Source of the DNA: Pseudomonas marvdashtae | GTDB taxonomy: Bacteria > Pseudomonadota > Gammaproteobacteria > Pseudomonadales > Pseudomonadaceae | Direction: 5' to 3' | NCBI RefSeq assembly: GCF_014268655.2 | Contig: NZ_JABWQX020000002.1 | Location: 266,001 to 330,000, forward strand | Length of the DNA stretch: 64,000 nucleotides | Shown here: in pieces, positions 24,064-36,598 of the stretch | Numbering within the stretch: the first letter of the stretch is position 1 | Layout: each line of letters opens with the position of its first letter | Made by a program: the position numbers and the translations under genes | The notes under the pieces: model-generated | Told to the model about the DNA's origin: nothing | Database searches by the model: none | What the model saw: only the letters and a program-made list of their open reading frames with translations

Positions 24064-26997
24064 TCATTCGGCATCCAGGTGCATCGGTGTGATGACGGTA
24101 CCGTCGCTCTCGGCTTGGCCGAGGCTGGCGTCGATGAAGTACACGCGGTCGTCGGCCAGCTTGCCCTTGTCCACCAGGAAATCCTTGATGCTGCTCGCCC
24201 GCTCCTGGCCCAGTTCGCGCAGCAGCAGGTCGCTGCCGCTCCAGAAGTTGATGACGCCTTCACGGAGTTTGTCGATGCGGGCCTTTTTATCCAGTTGCGT
24301 CCATTCGGCCGGCGGTTGGGTCTTCAGGCGGGTGCGGTAGATTCCTTCCAGCAGCGGGGCCTTCTCATCTTCGGGCACTTCCAGCAACGAAGCCTTGGCC
24401 GGGACTTTGTCGCCCCGACGCTGGAGCATCTTGTAGTAGTTGTACTGGTATTCGCGCTCCAGGCGCTGGGCGGCGAGCAGCGGGCCGTCGCTGCTTTGGG
24501 CGGCGGTGCCTTCGATCTCCAGCTTCAACTCCGGACGTTTGCCCAGGGCTTCGGCCAACTTGAGCAATACGCCTTCATTTTCCTTGCTCAGCTCACTGGC
24601 CCCCGCCGCGAAAGCCACGCTGCCAAGGTCTTCCGAGCCACCGCCAGCCACCAACCCACCGATGAGCTTGAACGGCGCCTGGGCCGCTCGCACCACCAGA
24701 TTGCGCAGGGTCTGCCAGACGATCGGCATCACGCTGAACTGCGGGTCGTTGAGGTTGCCGGACACCGGCAGCTCGATGGTAATCCGGCCCTCGGAATCCT
24801 TGAGCAGGGCAACGGCGAGTTTAAGCGGCAGGCTCACGGCATCCGGGCTGTCGACCTTTTCACCCAGTTGCAATTGCTCGACCACCACTTTGTTGTCGGC
24901 CTGGAGCTGGCCCTTGGTGATTCGATAATGCAGGTCGAGATTGAGCCGGCCCTTGCGGATGCGATAGCCGGCAAATTTGCCGGAGTAAGGCGTCAGGGTC
25001 GTCAACTCGACGCGCTTGAAGCTGGTGGCGATGTCGAGGCTGGCCATCGGGTCGAAGGGGTTGACCGCGCCCTTGATCGTCACAGGTGCGTAACGGTCGA
25101 CCTTGCCTTTCACGTCCACGGTGGCCGGCTTGGCCTGGCGGCTGTCGATGGTGCCGATCTCACCGTTGAGCTGCTGGATGGCCGTGGCGAAGTTGGGCGT
25201 CAGGCTGAAGTCGGCGAAATTGGCTGAGCCGTCATTGATGGCGATGCCGCCGATGTGGATACCCAGCGGCTTTTCCTTCGAGGCCGGTTTGGCTCCGGTG
25301 GTCTTGGTCGCGCCGTCGGCCGGTTGTGGTATGAGCAGATCGTCGACGTTAGTGGTGCGGTCGTCGTTGATCATGAAGCGCGCGTACGGCTGGAACAGGT
25401 TGACCTTGTTGATCGACAGGCTGTCGCCATGCTGGTAGTTGAGGCCCTGGATTTCCAGGCGCTGCCATTTGAGGAAATCGCGGGTCTTGAGCGTGTCGAG
25501 GGTATGCAACTGATCGACCTGGGCGCGGCCCGTGACGGCCAATGCCAGCGGCTCGGTGCTCTTGAGGTCTACTACCAGGTCGCTGCCGAGCATCCCGGAG
25601 CGCAGTTCCAGGCGAATGAACGGGTTGATATAGGACTGGGCAACCCGCAGGTCGATGTCCTGGGTCTTGACGTTGAGCTTCGCCGTGACCGGATTCAGGT
25701 TAACCACGCCGTCGGCTTGGATCTTGCCCTGCTTGCCCAGGCCGGTGTCGAGCTTGAGGTTGAAAGGCGAGCCGTTGAGCGTGTCGTAATTCTGCAAGTC
25801 GAGGTTCAGCGGGCCGACGTCCAGCGCCACGGCCGGTTGTGCCTGGCGGTCGGCCAGATGCACGTGGTAATCGCGCAGTTGCACGTCCTTCAACAGCACC
25901 TGCCACGGCTTGCTCGGCGCTGTAGGCTCCGCTTTGGGTGAGTCGGCGGCTGCCGGGGCCGATGCCGGTTCAGCCTTGACCTCAGGTTTGGCCGGTTGGC
26001 TGGCGAAGAGTTTCTGCCAGTCCAATTGCCCGTCCGCTTCCCGTGCTGCCCAGGTTTCCAGTTTCTGGCTGCGGATCTTGCCGACGATCACTTGCTGCTT
26101 GGCCAGGTCCAGCGAGGTTTCGCTCACGTCCAGGCGCTCCAGCTTGACCAGCGGGCGACCATCAGGCGCCTTGATGGCGAAGGGCGCGACACTGACGGCG
26201 GCGTTGCTGAGCAGCAGTTCCGTGCCTTTGGCGAGGTTGAGCTTGTAGTCCGTGCTCAGGTCCAGTACACCGTTTTCCAACACCAGGGGCACCGCGTCAC
26301 GTACGTAGGGCCAGAACGCTTTCATCTGGCCGCGAGTGATTTTCAGCGTGCCCTCGGAGGCAATCGGCGCGAGGCTGAAATTGCCGGTCCAGTCGAGTTG
26401 GCCGCCTTGTGGACTGATCGCCACCAGAGTCATGTCGGCGCTGTCATCGGGCAGGGTGCTGAGGTTTTTCAGCTCGAAATCGAGGGTGTCATACAGGAAT
26501 TCGATGGGCTCGCTGGGACGCAGGTCCTGAAAGTGAACGTAGCCGCTGGCAAGTTTGATCCGGTCGACTCGCAACGGGAACGGCTTGGCGTCGGGATCTG
26601 CCGGGGTCGGCTCGCTGGGCGGCAGCTTGAACAATCCCAGCAGGTTCAGCTGACCGTCCTTGGCGAACATGACTTCGGTCTTGGGCTTGTCCAGCTCGAT
26701 GTCGGCCAGGTGCAGGGCGCCGGACCACAAACTGTCGAGTTGCAGGTTTGCGTACAGCCGTTCGAAACCGAGCTGCTCCTTGCCGGGCTCGCCGACATTC
26801 AGGCCCCAGAGCGTTACTTCAAGGCTGAAGGGATTGAGTTCGATACGCTGGATCTGGGCGGGCACCGTCGCGTGGGCGGCCAATTGCTGGTTGGCGATGC
26901 GCAAGGCAATGCCCGGCAGGATCAGGAAGCCCAACAGGCTGTAGAGGGCCAGTGCGGTCAACAGGGCGCCGATAGCGCGAATCAATCCTTTGGGCAT
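24064..26997 (-). CDS. Large DUF748 (AsmA-like) envelope protein
   Basis: 977 residues. One N-terminal membrane anchor (LLTALALYSLLGFLILPGIAL), then a long beta-rich region of the AsmA/DUF748 type across ~40-720. It contains a Pro/Ala/Lys linker at ~345-365 (KPEVKAEPASAPAAADSPK). A C-terminal part from ~790 has an OmpA-like flavour (VAFAAGASELSKENEGVLLKLAEAL and LKLEIEGTAAQSSDGPLLAAQRL). AsmA-like proteins are proposed to carry phospholipids across the periplasm as long grooves. The combination suggests an anchor to the envelope, but the cargo is unknown. Paired with a small DUF2845 protein one base downstream. Confidence 0.85.
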   Translation of the reverse strand: MPKGLIRAIGALLTALALYSLLGFLILPGIALRIANQQLAAHATVPAQIQRIELNPFSLEVTLWGLNVGEPGKEQLGFERLYANLQLDSLWSGALHLADIELDKPKTEVMFAKDGQLNLLGLFKLPPSEPTPADPDAKPFPLRVDRIKLASGYVHFQDLRPSEPIEFLYDTLDFELKNLSTLPDDSADMTLVAISPQGGQLDWTGNFSLAPIASEGTLKITRGQMKAFWPYVRDAVPLVLENGVLDLSTDYKLNLAKGTELLLSNAAVSVAPFAIKAPDGRPLVKLERLDVSETSLDLAKQQVIVGKIRSQKLETWAAREADGQLDWQKLFASQPAKPEVKAEPASAPAAADSPKAEPTAPSKPWQVLLKDVQLRDYHVHLADRQAQPAVALDVGPLNLDLQNYDTLNGSPFNLKLDTGLGKQGKIQADGVVNLNPVTAKLNVKTQDIDLRVAQSYINPFIRLELRSGMLGSDLVVDLKSTEPLALAVTGRAQVDQLHTLDTLKTRDFLKWQRLEIQGLNYQHGDSLSINKVNLFQPYARFMINDDRTTNVDDLLIPQPADGATKTTGAKPASKEKPLGIHIGGIAINDGSANFADFSLTPNFATAIQQLNGEIGTIDSRQAKPATVDVKGKVDRYAPVTIKGAVNPFDPMASLDIATSFKRVELTTLTPYSGKFAGYRIRKGRLNLDLHYRITKGQLQADNKVVVEQLQLGEKVDSPDAVSLPLKLAVALLKDSEGRITIELPVSGNLNDPQFSVMPIVWQTLRNLVVRAAQAPFKLIGGLVAGGGSEDLGSVAFAAGASELSKENEGVLLKLAEALGKRPELKLEIEGTAAQSSDGPLLAAQRLEREYQYNYYKMLQRRGDKVPAKASLLEVPEDEKAPLLEGIYRTRLKTQPPAEWTQLDKKARIDKLREGVINFWSGSDLLLRELGQERASSIKDFLVDKGKLADDRVYFIDASLGQAESDGTVITPMHLDAE

Positions 26998-27113
26998 GTG
27001 TGGCTTCGTCTGGTGTGAATCGGAGTGCCTTGGAGTATGGCATGCGTTTACGGTTCCGAAGCCACTGTGTTTTATCAGATTTGTCCGTTTTTTCGTGGGA
27101 TTGCCGAGCGCGA

Positions 27114-28130
27114 TCAGAACTGAAGGATCAATGTTTTCAGCGGCGGCTGTTGATCAAGCGACGGAAAATCGTCACCTGGCGCCAGTACGCTCCACTCGCG
27201 CACCGGGCGGCCGGCCTTTTGCGCGCAACGCAACACTTGTTCGCGCCAGTCATCCATGGGCACTTTCGCCAGGTTGTTGCAGCAGATCAGCACGCCGTCG
27301 TCGGCGGTCGTGAGCAATGCCGGCTTGAGCAGGCTTTGATAGTCGCGCAACAGATCGACCGTGCCGAATGCGCTTTTGGCCCAGGCGGGCGGGTCGAGTA
27401 GCACGAGGTCGTATTGGCGTTGTTCCAGGCGCACGTAGCTGGGCAGTTTCTGTCCGCGCCGCTGGCTGATGGGCAGGCCGGCCAACTGGCGGATCGCCGG
27501 GAAATAATCCGATTGCACGAACTCCATCGCTGGCAGATCGGGGTTGAGCAGGCCGTTTTCGCGTCCCACCGCCAGGTTGCCCTCGGCAAAATCCAGATTG
27601 CATACTTCGCGCGCCCCACCTGCCGCCGCGCTGAGGCCCACGCCGCAGGTGTAGGCGAACAGGTTCAGCACACTTTTGTTCCGGCTATGGTCCTTGACCC
27701 AGCCACGGGCGTTGCGCAGGTCGAGGAACAGCAACGGATCCTGCCCGGCATGCCGCCCGCGGATGCGGTAATTGAGGCCCCATTCATGCCCGACCAAGTC
27801 TTGCAGCGCGGCCTCGTCAGCCTGATAGACGTTGTCCTGGCGATCGACGCGCGAGTTGCCCCGGGCGCGGTCGTTATAGACAAGCAGGGTGTCCAGGCCC
27901 AGCCGTTCGTTGACGATGGCGTGCAACTGCAGCAATTCCTCCCGCGCCAGCGATTGGTGAAAACTCTGCACCAGCAGCTGCGGGCCGTAGCGGTCCACGG
28001 TCAAGCCGGGCGCGCCTTCCTGGCTGCCGTGGAACAGGCGATAGCAGTCGGTGCCTTGCTGGTGCAGTTGGCCAAGAAGCGGCTGGCGCTGGTCGAGGGC
28101 GGCGCGCAGCGCCAGATTCAAGGAAGACAT
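27114..28130 (-). CDS. Class I SAM-dependent methyltransferase (RlmI/RlmK-like, rRNA)
   Basis: 338 residues from the ATG at 28128-28130. The SAM-binding core begins at VLNLFAYTCGVGLSAAAGGA and the catalytic motif DPPAWAKSAFGTVDLL is characteristic of the YccW/RlmI and RlmK group that modifies 23S rRNA. The short N-terminal region (LFHGSQEGAPGLTVDRYG) is conserved in this group, but the full PUA domain of RlmI is absent. The exact nucleotide target cannot be read from sequence. Free-standing gene next to a REP pair. Confidence 0.83.
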   Translation of the reverse strand: MSSLNLALRAALDQRQPLLGQLHQQGTDCYRLFHGSQEGAPGLTVDRYGPQLLVQSFHQSLAREELLQLHAIVNERLGLDTLLVYNDRARGNSRVDRQDNVYQADEAALQDLVGHEWGLNYRIRGRHAGQDPLLFLDLRNARGWVKDHSRNKSVLNLFAYTCGVGLSAAAGGAREVCNLDFAEGNLAVGRENGLLNPDLPAMEFVQSDYFPAIRQLAGLPISQRRGQKLPSYVRLEQRQYDLVLLDPPAWAKSAFGTVDLLRDYQSLLKPALLTTADDGVLICCNNLAKVPMDDWREQVLRCAQKAGRPVREWSVLAPGDDFPSLDQQPPLKTLILQF

Positions 28131-28221
28131 GCCGTGCGCGCCTTAAGGAAATGAGGCGCGGGAGTTTAGCAGTTATGCATACTCGGGTATTGCCTGAAGG
28201 TTTGAGTCAGGCAGCGCTTTT

Positions 28222-28333
28222 GTGGCGAGGGAGCTTGCTCCCGCTGGGGTGCGAAGCGCCCCCCCTGTTTTCCAAGGGCGACCGCGATTTTGCGTCTGCT
28301 GCGCAGCCGAGCGGGAGCAAGCTCCCTCGCCAC
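28222..28333. repeat. REPIN: two inverted REP sequences
   Basis: GTGGCGAGGGAGCTTGCTCC at 28222 and its inverted partner GGAGCAAGCTCCCTCGCCAC at 28314-28333 flank about 70 bases. This is the classic doublet mobilised by RAYT transposases in P. fluorescens. It separates acs from the methyltransferase gene. Confidence 0.88.
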
Positions 28334-28350
28334 GGGAGGTTTATGTTGTC

Positions 28351-30288
<1,938 letters not shown>

Positions 30289-30371
30289 GACGGTTCCTTA
30301 TTCTTGTTTTTGCGACAAGACATAAAGATGCGCCGAGTGAATATCCAGTTCAAGTTGTACATGGAAACAGT

Positions 30372-30397
30372 GTGGGGGCGAGCAAGCCCGCCCCCGC
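30372..30397. repeat. REP-like hairpin between acsA and pgi
   Basis: GTGGGGGCG, AGCAAGC, CCGCCCCCGC form a GC-rich hairpin just past the pgi stop. It resembles short REP elements and may end the pgi transcript. Confidence 0.55.
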
Positions 30398-30414
30398 AGT
30401 GTGTCTGACCAGGG

Positions 30415-32079
30415 TCAGCCGCGATGACGCCCGCGGAAGTAGTTGATCAGGCCTTGGGTCGAAGCATCTTCGGCGGCGGTTTCTTCGCTGCCCACCAGGC
30501 GGTTGTAGACGCCCTTGCCCAACTCCTTGCCCAACTCCACGCCCCATTGGTCGAAGGCGTTGATGCCCCAGACCACGCTTTGGACGAAGACTTTATGTTC
30601 GTACAGCGCAACCAGCGCGCCGAGGCGGCGCGGGCTGATGCGTTCGACCACCAAGGTGTTGCTTGGACGGTTGCCCGGGATGACCTTGTGGGAGGCCAGT
30701 TTCTGCACTTCTTCTTCGCTGGCGCCCTTGTCCCGCAGCTCGGCCTCGGCCTCGGCGCGGGTCTTGCCGAGCATCAGCGCCTGGCTCTGGGACAGGCAGT
30801 TGGCGTAGAGCCATTGGTGATGGTCGGAAACCGGGTTGAAGCTGACGATCGGCACGATGAAGTCGGCCGGGATGAATTGGGTGCCCTGGTGCAGCAACTG
30901 ATGGTAAGCGTGCTGGCCGTTGCAGCCGACGCCGCCCCAGATCACCGGACCGGTGTCGGTGGAGACCGGCGTACCGTCCTGGCGCACGCTCTTGCCATTG
31001 GATTCCATGTCCAGTTGTTGCAAGTGCTTGGTGATGTTGCGCAGGTAATGGTCGTACGGCAGGATCGCATGGCTCTGCGCACCCCAGAAGTTCCCGTACC
31101 ACACGCCCAGCAGCGCCAGCAGCACCGGCATGTTCTGTTCAAATGGCGCGCTCTGGAAATGCTGGTCCATGGAGTAGGCGCCGGACAGCAGTTCCTTGAA
31201 GTTCGACATGCCGATGGCCAGGGCGATGGGCAAGCCGATGGCCGACCACAGCGAGTAGCGCCCGCCGACCCAGTCCCACATCGGGAAGATATTTTCTTCG
31301 CGAATGCCGAAGGCCACGGCGGCGGCGTTGTTGCTCGATACCGCGATGAAGTGGCGGTAGAGCTCCGCTTCTGAGCCACCCTGGGCCAGATACCAGGCAC
31401 GTGCCGCCTGGGCGTTCTTCAGGGTTTCAAGGGTGTTGAAAGATTTCGACGAGACGATGAACAGCGTGGTCTCGGCGCGCAGCTTCATGGTCAGCTCATG
31501 GAACTCGCTGCCGTCGATGTTCGCCAGGTAATGACAGCGAACGCCTTTATGCGTGTACGACAACAGTGCTTCGGACACCAGCTGCGGGCCGAGGAAGGAG
31601 CCACCGATGCCGATGTTCACCACGTCGGTGATGGGCTTCTCGGTGTAGCCGCGCCATAGGCCATCGTGGATGCGGCCCACCAGGTCGGTAATCTGGTTCA
31701 ACACTTTGTGCACATCGGGCATCACGTTGGAGCCGTTTACCAGCAGCTTGTCGCCCACCGGCCGACGCAGGGCGGTGTGCAGGGCGGGGCGGTTCTCGGA
31801 GGCATTGACGATTTCGCCTTCGAACAGCGCCTTGATTGCGCCCTGGAGGTCGACTTCGTTGGCCAGGCCCACCAGCAGGTCGCGGGTCTGGGCATTGATC
31901 AGGTTTTTCGAGTAATCGAGAAACAAGCCACAGCTGGAAAGGGTGAACTGATTGAAACGCTGCGGATCGGCATTGAACGCTTCGCGCATGCTGAAATCCT
32001 GCATGGCTTTGCGGTGGTCATTCAGCGCTTGCCAGGCGGGCAGAGCGGTCACGTCTTGAGGAGTTCGGTAATACGCCAT
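30415..32079 (-). CDS. pgi: Glucose-6-phosphate isomerase
   Basis: Interconverts glucose-6-phosphate and fructose-6-phosphate. 554 residues from the ATG at 32077-32079 ([11 protein letters not shown]). Signature motifs [14 protein letters not shown] and [17 protein letters not shown], and the C-terminal [17 protein letters not shown] with catalytic contacts. In Pseudomonas it works mainly in gluconeogenesis and the cyclic Entner-Doudoroff route. The open frame extends upstream to 32184 but that part is not conserved. Confidence 0.97.
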   Translation of the reverse strand: MAYYRTPQDVTALPAWQALNDHRKAMQDFSMREAFNADPQRFNQFTLSSCGLFLDYSKNLINAQTRDLLVGLANEVDLQGAIKALFEGEIVNASENRPALHTALRRPVGDKLLVNGSNVMPDVHKVLNQITDLVGRIHDGLWRGYTEKPITDVVNIGIGGSFLGPQLVSEALLSYTHKGVRCHYLANIDGSEFHELTMKLRAETTLFIVSSKSFNTLETLKNAQAARAWYLAQGGSEAELYRHFIAVSSNNAAAVAFGIREENIFPMWDWVGGRYSLWSAIGLPIALAIGMSNFKELLSGAYSMDQHFQSAPFEQNMPVLLALLGVWYGNFWGAQSHAILPYDHYLRNITKHLQQLDMESNGKSVRQDGTPVSTDTGPVIWGGVGCNGQHAYHQLLHQGTQFIPADFIVPIVSFNPVSDHHQWLYANCLSQSQALMLGKTRAEAEAELRDKGASEEEVQKLASHKVIPGNRPSNTLVVERISPRRLGALVALYEHKVFVQSVVWGINAFDQWGVELGKELGKGVYNRLVGSEETAAEDASTQGLINYFRGRHRG

Positions 32080-32331
32080 CGCTGCGGGTTTCCTTTTTAC
32101 TTGAACGACCTTTTGTACACTAAAAATTCCGGCGAGGCCCGCGGAGGGTGTCCGGACAACTGCGTCGACAGGATCGCCGGGCACAGGGCGAATACAGTAA
32201 ACCTCGCGTTGCGATCTGTCTTGACTTTGTCTGACCGCTTCCCGGTACTTTTTTATACAAAAGGGGTGGGAATGGTCCGACAGGCGGAAGCGAAATGCTT
32301 TTGCCTGGAAGGGGAAAGCAGGTGGGGCTGG

Positions 32332-32712
32332 TCAGGCAACCTGGACCGGAATGGCGTTGCTGGTGTGGCTCAGTTCGTTGCCCGGTGCCATGTACAGCAT
32401 GCGCGGCTTGAAATTGAGCAGCTCCGCTTCGCTGTAATGGGCGTAGGCGCAAATAATCACGCGGTCGCCCACCTTGGCCTTGTGCGCCGCGGCGCCGTTG
32501 ACCGAGATCATCCGCGAGCCTTCCTCGCCACGGATGGCGTAGGTGGTGAAGCGCTCGCCGTTGTCGACGTTGTAGATCTGGATCTGTTCGTATTCACGGA
32601 TGCCCGACAGGTCCAGCCATTCACCATCAATGGCGCAGGAGCCTTCGTAATCGAGCACGGCGTGAGTGACTTCGGCGCGGTGCAGCTTGGCCTTGAGCAT
32701 GATGGCGTGCAT
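32332..32712 (-). CDS. panD: Aspartate 1-decarboxylase PanD
   Basis: Makes beta-alanine from aspartate for pantothenate synthesis. 126 residues from the ATG at 32710-32712. The proenzyme cleaves itself at Gly24-Ser25 (DYEGSCAI), producing the pyruvoyl cofactor. [10 protein letters not shown] and the C-terminal [18 protein letters not shown] are typical. Transcribed after panC-panB; 116 bases separate panD from panC. Confidence 0.97.
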   Translation of the reverse strand: MHAIMLKAKLHRAEVTHAVLDYEGSCAIDGEWLDLSGIREYEQIQIYNVDNGERFTTYAIRGEEGSRMISVNGAAAHKAKVGDRVIICAYAHYSEAELLNFKPRMLYMAPGNELSHTSNAIPVQVA

Positions 32713-32828
32713 GAGTGTTTCCTCTGGTCGGGTCCAAACGGCGGGCAGTTTGCCCGAAGGCTGTCGAGGCGGCAATAACACTGCGCAGCCCCTGTGCAAG
32801 CCTGCTCGCTGACACAGGGGACGAGGGC

Positions 32829-33689
32829 TCAGGCAGGCGCGTCGAGGTCCAGATGCAGGTTGTCGATCAACCGGGTGGTGCCCAGGAAGGCGGCCGCCAG
32901 GATCACCAGGTCGCGATTCTCGGCCACGGCCGGGCGCAGCGTCTTGGCGTGCCGGATTTCCAGATAGTCGGGACGCAGACCGGCGGTTTCGAGTTGCTTG
33001 AGCTGCTCGGCGATCAGCGCCGGATAATCCCGTTGTCCCTGCTTGATCGCCTCGGCGATCTGGCCCAGGGCACGGTAGACCACCGGCGCGACGGCCCGCT
33101 GTTCAGCACTGAGGAAGCCGTTGCGCGACGACAGCGCCAGGCCGTCTTCGGCGCGCACGGTAGGCTCGCCGATGATCTGGATCGGCATGTTCAGGTCATG
33201 GACCAGAGCGCGGATCACCGCCAGTTGCTGGAAGTCCTTCTGGCCAAACACTGCCAGATCCGGCTGGACCATGTTGAACAGCTTGCTGACCACCGTCGCC
33301 ACGCCCTCGAAATGCCCTGGCCGGCTGGCACCGCACAGGCCTTCGGACAGCTGTGGGACGCTGACGCGGGTCTGTCCGGCCATGCCGTCGGGATACATTT
33401 CCTCGACGCTTGGTGCGAACAGCAAATGACACCCGGCCTGGAGCAGCTTCTCCTGGTCGGCCGCCAGGGTGCGGGGATATTTGTCCAGGTCTTCGCCAGC
33501 GCCGAATTGCAGCGGATTGACGAAGATGCTCGCCACGACAAAGTCGGCCCGTTGCGCCGCCTTGGTCACAAGCGCCATGTGGCCGCTGTGCAGGTTGCCC
33601 ATCGTCGGGACGAAAGCGATACGTTTGCCTTCGCTGCGGGCACGGGCCACGGCGGCGCGCAGTTCGCGTACGGTCTTGACGGTGTTCAT
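32829..33689 (-). CDS. panC: Pantothenate synthetase PanC
   Basis: Condenses pantoate with beta-alanine using ATP. 286 residues. Nucleotide-binding HIGH-like motif [15 protein letters not shown] at residues ~29-43, the FVNPLQF and GQKDFQQL contacts and the KMSK-like SSRNGFLS loop at ~186. Overlaps panB by four bases (ATGA), so panB-panC are co-translated. Confidence 0.97.
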   Translation of the reverse strand: MNTVKTVRELRAAVARARSEGKRIAFVPTMGNLHSGHMALVTKAAQRADFVVASIFVNPLQFGAGEDLDKYPRTLAADQEKLLQAGCHLLFAPSVEEMYPDGMAGQTRVSVPQLSEGLCGASRPGHFEGVATVVSKLFNMVQPDLAVFGQKDFQQLAVIRALVHDLNMPIQIIGEPTVRAEDGLALSSRNGFLSAEQRAVAPVVYRALGQIAEAIKQGQRDYPALIAEQLKQLETAGLRPDYLEIRHAKTLRPAVAENRDLVILAAAFLGTTRLIDNLHLDLDAPA

Positions 33690-34486
33690 GCAGAGAATCC
33701 GTGTTCGGCGCCCGGGAAGGTCACGCCCTTCACCTCGGCAACATAAGCGGCGAGCGCGGCCTGGATGGTGCTTTGCCCGGCCATGAAGTTCTTCACGAAC
33801 TTGGGCACGCGACCAGTGATCGACAGGCCGAGCATGTCGTGGAGCACCAGCACCTGGCCATCGGTGGCGCTGCCAGCGCCGATGCCGATTACCGGGATCT
33901 TCACCGCCTGGGTTATTTCTTCAGCCAGCTCGGTGGGTACGCATTCGAGCAGCAACATCGCCGCGCCCGCCTGCTCCAGGGCAATGGCATCGGCGCGCAT
34001 CTGCCGTGCCTGGTTTTCATTACGACCCTGGACCTTGTAGCCGCCGAGGATATTCACCGCCTGCGGGGTCAGGCCCAGGTGCGCGCACACGGGAATGCCG
34101 CGTTCGGCCAGCAGGCGGATCGAGTCGGCGAGCCACAGCGCGCCTTCGACCTTGACCATGTGGGCACCGGCCTGCATCAGCATGGCGCTGTTGGTCATGG
34201 TTTGATCGAGGGTGGCATAGGCCATGAACGGCAGGTCGGCGAGGATCAACGCATCGGTGTTACCGCGTTTGACGGCGGCCACGTGGTAGGCCATCTCGGC
34301 AGTGGTCACCGGCAATGTGCTGTCGTGACCCTGCAGCACCATGCCGAGGGAGTCGCCCACCAGCAGCACCTCGACACCAGCCTCATTGCAGGCATGGGCG
34401 AAGGTGGCGTCATAGCAGGTCAGCATGGTGATTTTTTCACCTTTTTGCTTGAGACCTTGCAGCGTGGTCAGGGTAATAGCTGGCAT
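33686..34486 (-). CDS. panB: 3-methyl-2-oxobutanoate hydroxymethyltransferase PanB
   Basis: Adds a hydroxymethyl group to ketoisovalerate to make ketopantoate, the first step of pantothenate synthesis. 266 residues in a TIM-barrel. Metal and substrate residues sit in [20 protein letters not shown] and ADLPFMAY, and the catalytic Glu in [15 protein letters not shown]. The C-terminal [20 protein letters not shown] is conserved. It precedes panC in the operon. Its substrate comes from the valine pathway, whose first enzymes IlvIH are also in this window. Confidence 0.97.
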   Translation of the reverse strand: MPAITLTTLQGLKQKGEKITMLTCYDATFAHACNEAGVEVLLVGDSLGMVLQGHDSTLPVTTAEMAYHVAAVKRGNTDALILADLPFMAYATLDQTMTNSAMLMQAGAHMVKVEGALWLADSIRLLAERGIPVCAHLGLTPQAVNILGGYKVQGRNENQARQMRADAIALEQAGAAMLLLECVPTELAEEITQAVKIPVIGIGAGSATDGQVLVLHDMLGLSITGRVPKFVKNFMAGQSTIQAALAAYVAEVKGVTFPGAEHGFSA

Positions 34487-34711
34487 GTAAAAGTCCTCAT
34501 TAGGCGCTCGAATACAGGCGCACCCTCTATGCGTGGTGCTTGTAAGGCCCGGATTGCGCCCTTTAGCGCCGCGTTGGCGGCAACGGGATGCCTATAGTCG
34601 TGAGGAGTACCGGGGAAGTCAATTGGATGTGTTACCGCCGGGTGTTACCTAGGTTACTGATGCGTTTCAGCTGGGAGGCGCGCCCAAATTGTGACTGTCT
34701 GGTACCGCAAC

Positions 34712-35197
34712 CTAAGGATGGGCCAGGCGCTCGAGGCCGAGAAACGGGCACTCGGCGAGCAGATCCTTGAGCAGGCGGCCGTCGGCCAGGCGCAGGTCGG
34801 CGGGCGCCAACTCTGCCAGCGGATAGAGCACGAAGGCCCGGGCTTGCATGTGGTAATGAGGGACCTTGAGGCGGGGCTCGTCGATCAGCCGATCACCGAA
34901 CAGGAGGATATCCAGGTCGAGGGTGCGCGGACCCCAGCGCTCCAGGCGCTCGCGGCCCTGGCCGGTTTCGATGGCTTGCAGCGCATCGAGCAAGTCCAGT
35001 GGCGCAAGGCTGCTGTCCAGCGCCGCCACGGCATTGGTGTAGCGCGGCTGGCCGGGGAGCAGGGAGTCGCTTTGATAAAACGCTGAAACCCCCACCAGCC
35101 GAGTCTCGGACAGTCGCGCCAGCGCTTCGATGGCGCTGCGCAACTGTTCGGCGGGTTCGGCCAGGTTGCTGCCCATGCCGACGTAGACGCGTTCCAT
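34712..35197 (-). CDS. folK: HPPK, pterin pyrophosphokinase FolK
   Basis: Transfers pyrophosphate from ATP to hydroxymethyl-dihydropterin in folate synthesis. 161 residues. Hallmarks are VGMGSNLAEPAEQL at the N-terminus and the RWGPRTLDLDILLFGD motif with the two metal-binding aspartates. Three bases from pcnB, so co-transcribed with it. panB lies 225 bases further along. The order pcnB-folK-panB is a conserved Pseudomonas arrangement. Confidence 0.96.
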   Translation of the reverse strand: MERVYVGMGSNLAEPAEQLRSAIEALARLSETRLVGVSAFYQSDSLLPGQPRYTNAVAALDSSLAPLDLLDALQAIETGQGRERLERWGPRTLDLDILLFGDRLIDEPRLKVPHYHMQARAFVLYPLAELAPADLRLADGRLLKDLLAECPFLGLERLAHP

Positions 35198-35200
35198 CGA

Positions 35201-36598
35201 TTACTCGTCCGAGGCGCTTGGCACACCGGCACGTTTACGCTTGGCGCCACTGCTGCGCCGACGCTTGCGCGGGCCGCTGGCGCCGTCGTCCTTGCCGCTG
35301 AGCTCGCGGATCATGTCGCGGCGTTCGCTGTCGTTGGCATCTTGGTAATCAGTCCACCATTCGCCCAGGCCATCGGTCTGTTCGCCAGCGCTTTCGCGCA
35401 GCAGCAGGAAGTCATAGCCGGCGCGGAAACGCGGGTTGTCCAGCAACAGATCGGCACGTTTGCCGCTGCGCCGTGGCAGGCGCTCCTGCATGTCCCAGAT
35501 CTCGCGGATCGGCATCGTGAAACGTTTGGGGATCGCGATGCGCTGGCACTGTTCGGCAATCAGCTCATGGGCGGCTTCCTGCATTGCCGGGATCGGCGGC
35601 ATGCCGCGCTCCTGCAAGCGCAATACCCGGGCGGGCAGGGCAGGCCAGAGCAAGGCGGCGAACAGGAACGCTGGGGTCACCGGTTTGTTCTGCTTGATGC
35701 GCAGGTCGGTGTTGATCAGCGCTTCGCTGATCAAGGTGTGGGTGTAGGTAGGGTTGTATTCCAGCGCCTCGGCACTGGCCGGGAACAGGGGGTCGAACAA
35801 CTGCAGGTCCACGAGCATTTCAAAAGTATCTGCGGCGTGGCCCGACAGGAACAGCTTGAGGACTTCCTCGAACAGGCGCGCCGAAGGAATCTCCCTCAGC
35901 ATCGGGGCCAGTTCGCGAATCGGCGTGGCGCTGTGCTTCTCGATGCCGAAATCCAGCTTGGCGGCAAAACGCACGGCCCGCAGCATCCGCACGGGGTCTT
36001 CCTGGTAGCGCTGCTTGGGATCGCCGATCAGCCGGATGAGACGGTTGCGGATGTCATGTACGCCATTGGCGTAATCGAGAATGCGCTCGCTGACCGGGTC
36101 GTAATAGAGGGCATTGATGGTGAAGTCGCGGCGTTGCGCGTCTTCTTCCAGCGTGCCGTAGACGTTATCGCGCAGGATGCGTCCGCTCTCGTTGCGAGAA
36201 GACTGGTTGCTATCTTCTTCCTCATCACTTTGCGGATGGTTGGCGCGGAACGTCGCCACCTCGATGATTTCGCGGCCGAAGTGGATGTGCACCAGCTTGA
36301 AACGGCGCCCGATGATTCGTGCATTGCGAAACTCGGCCCGTATCTGCTCAGGCGTGGCGCTGGTGGCGACGTCGAAATCCTTGGGGGTGATGTTCAACAG
36401 CATGTCGCGCACGCACCCGCCGACCAGATAAGCCTGGTAGCCGGCGTTCTGCAGGCGTTCGACGATGTTCACCGCATAACGGCTGAATTGGGCCTTTTGC
36501 AATGAATGCTGGCCGCTGTTGAGCACTTCAGGCGTGCTGCGAATGTGTTGCGTACGACGCAAGGGAGAACGGAATGACTGGAACAGCTTCTTCAGCAT
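35201..36598 (-). CDS. pcnB: Poly(A) polymerase I PcnB
   Basis: Adds 3' poly(A) tails to RNA and so speeds decay. 465 residues from the ATG at 36596-36598, beginning MLKKLFQSFRSPLRR as in other Pseudomonas. Nucleotidyltransferase head with YLVGGCVRDMLL and the catalytic aspartates in ITPKDFDVATSA. RNA-binding domain with GDPKQRYQEDPVRMLRAVRFA. A basic C-terminal tail (GPRKRRRSSGAKRKRAG). An acidic-Ser/Asn insert lies at ~134-150 (SDEEEDSNQSSRN). The upstream extension to 36670 has no support. The CrcZ small RNA lies directly upstream on the same strand. Confidence 0.95.
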   Translation of the reverse strand: MLKKLFQSFRSPLRRTQHIRSTPEVLNSGQHSLQKAQFSRYAVNIVERLQNAGYQAYLVGGCVRDMLLNITPKDFDVATSATPEQIRAEFRNARIIGRRFKLVHIHFGREIIEVATFRANHPQSDEEEDSNQSSRNESGRILRDNVYGTLEEDAQRRDFTINALYYDPVSERILDYANGVHDIRNRLIRLIGDPKQRYQEDPVRMLRAVRFAAKLDFGIEKHSATPIRELAPMLREIPSARLFEEVLKLFLSGHAADTFEMLVDLQLFDPLFPASAEALEYNPTYTHTLISEALINTDLRIKQNKPVTPAFLFAALLWPALPARVLRLQERGMPPIPAMQEAAHELIAEQCQRIAIPKRFTMPIREIWDMQERLPRRSGKRADLLLDNPRFRAGYDFLLLRESAGEQTDGLGEWWTDYQDANDSERRDMIRELSGKDDGASGPRKRRRSSGAKRKRAGVPSASDE

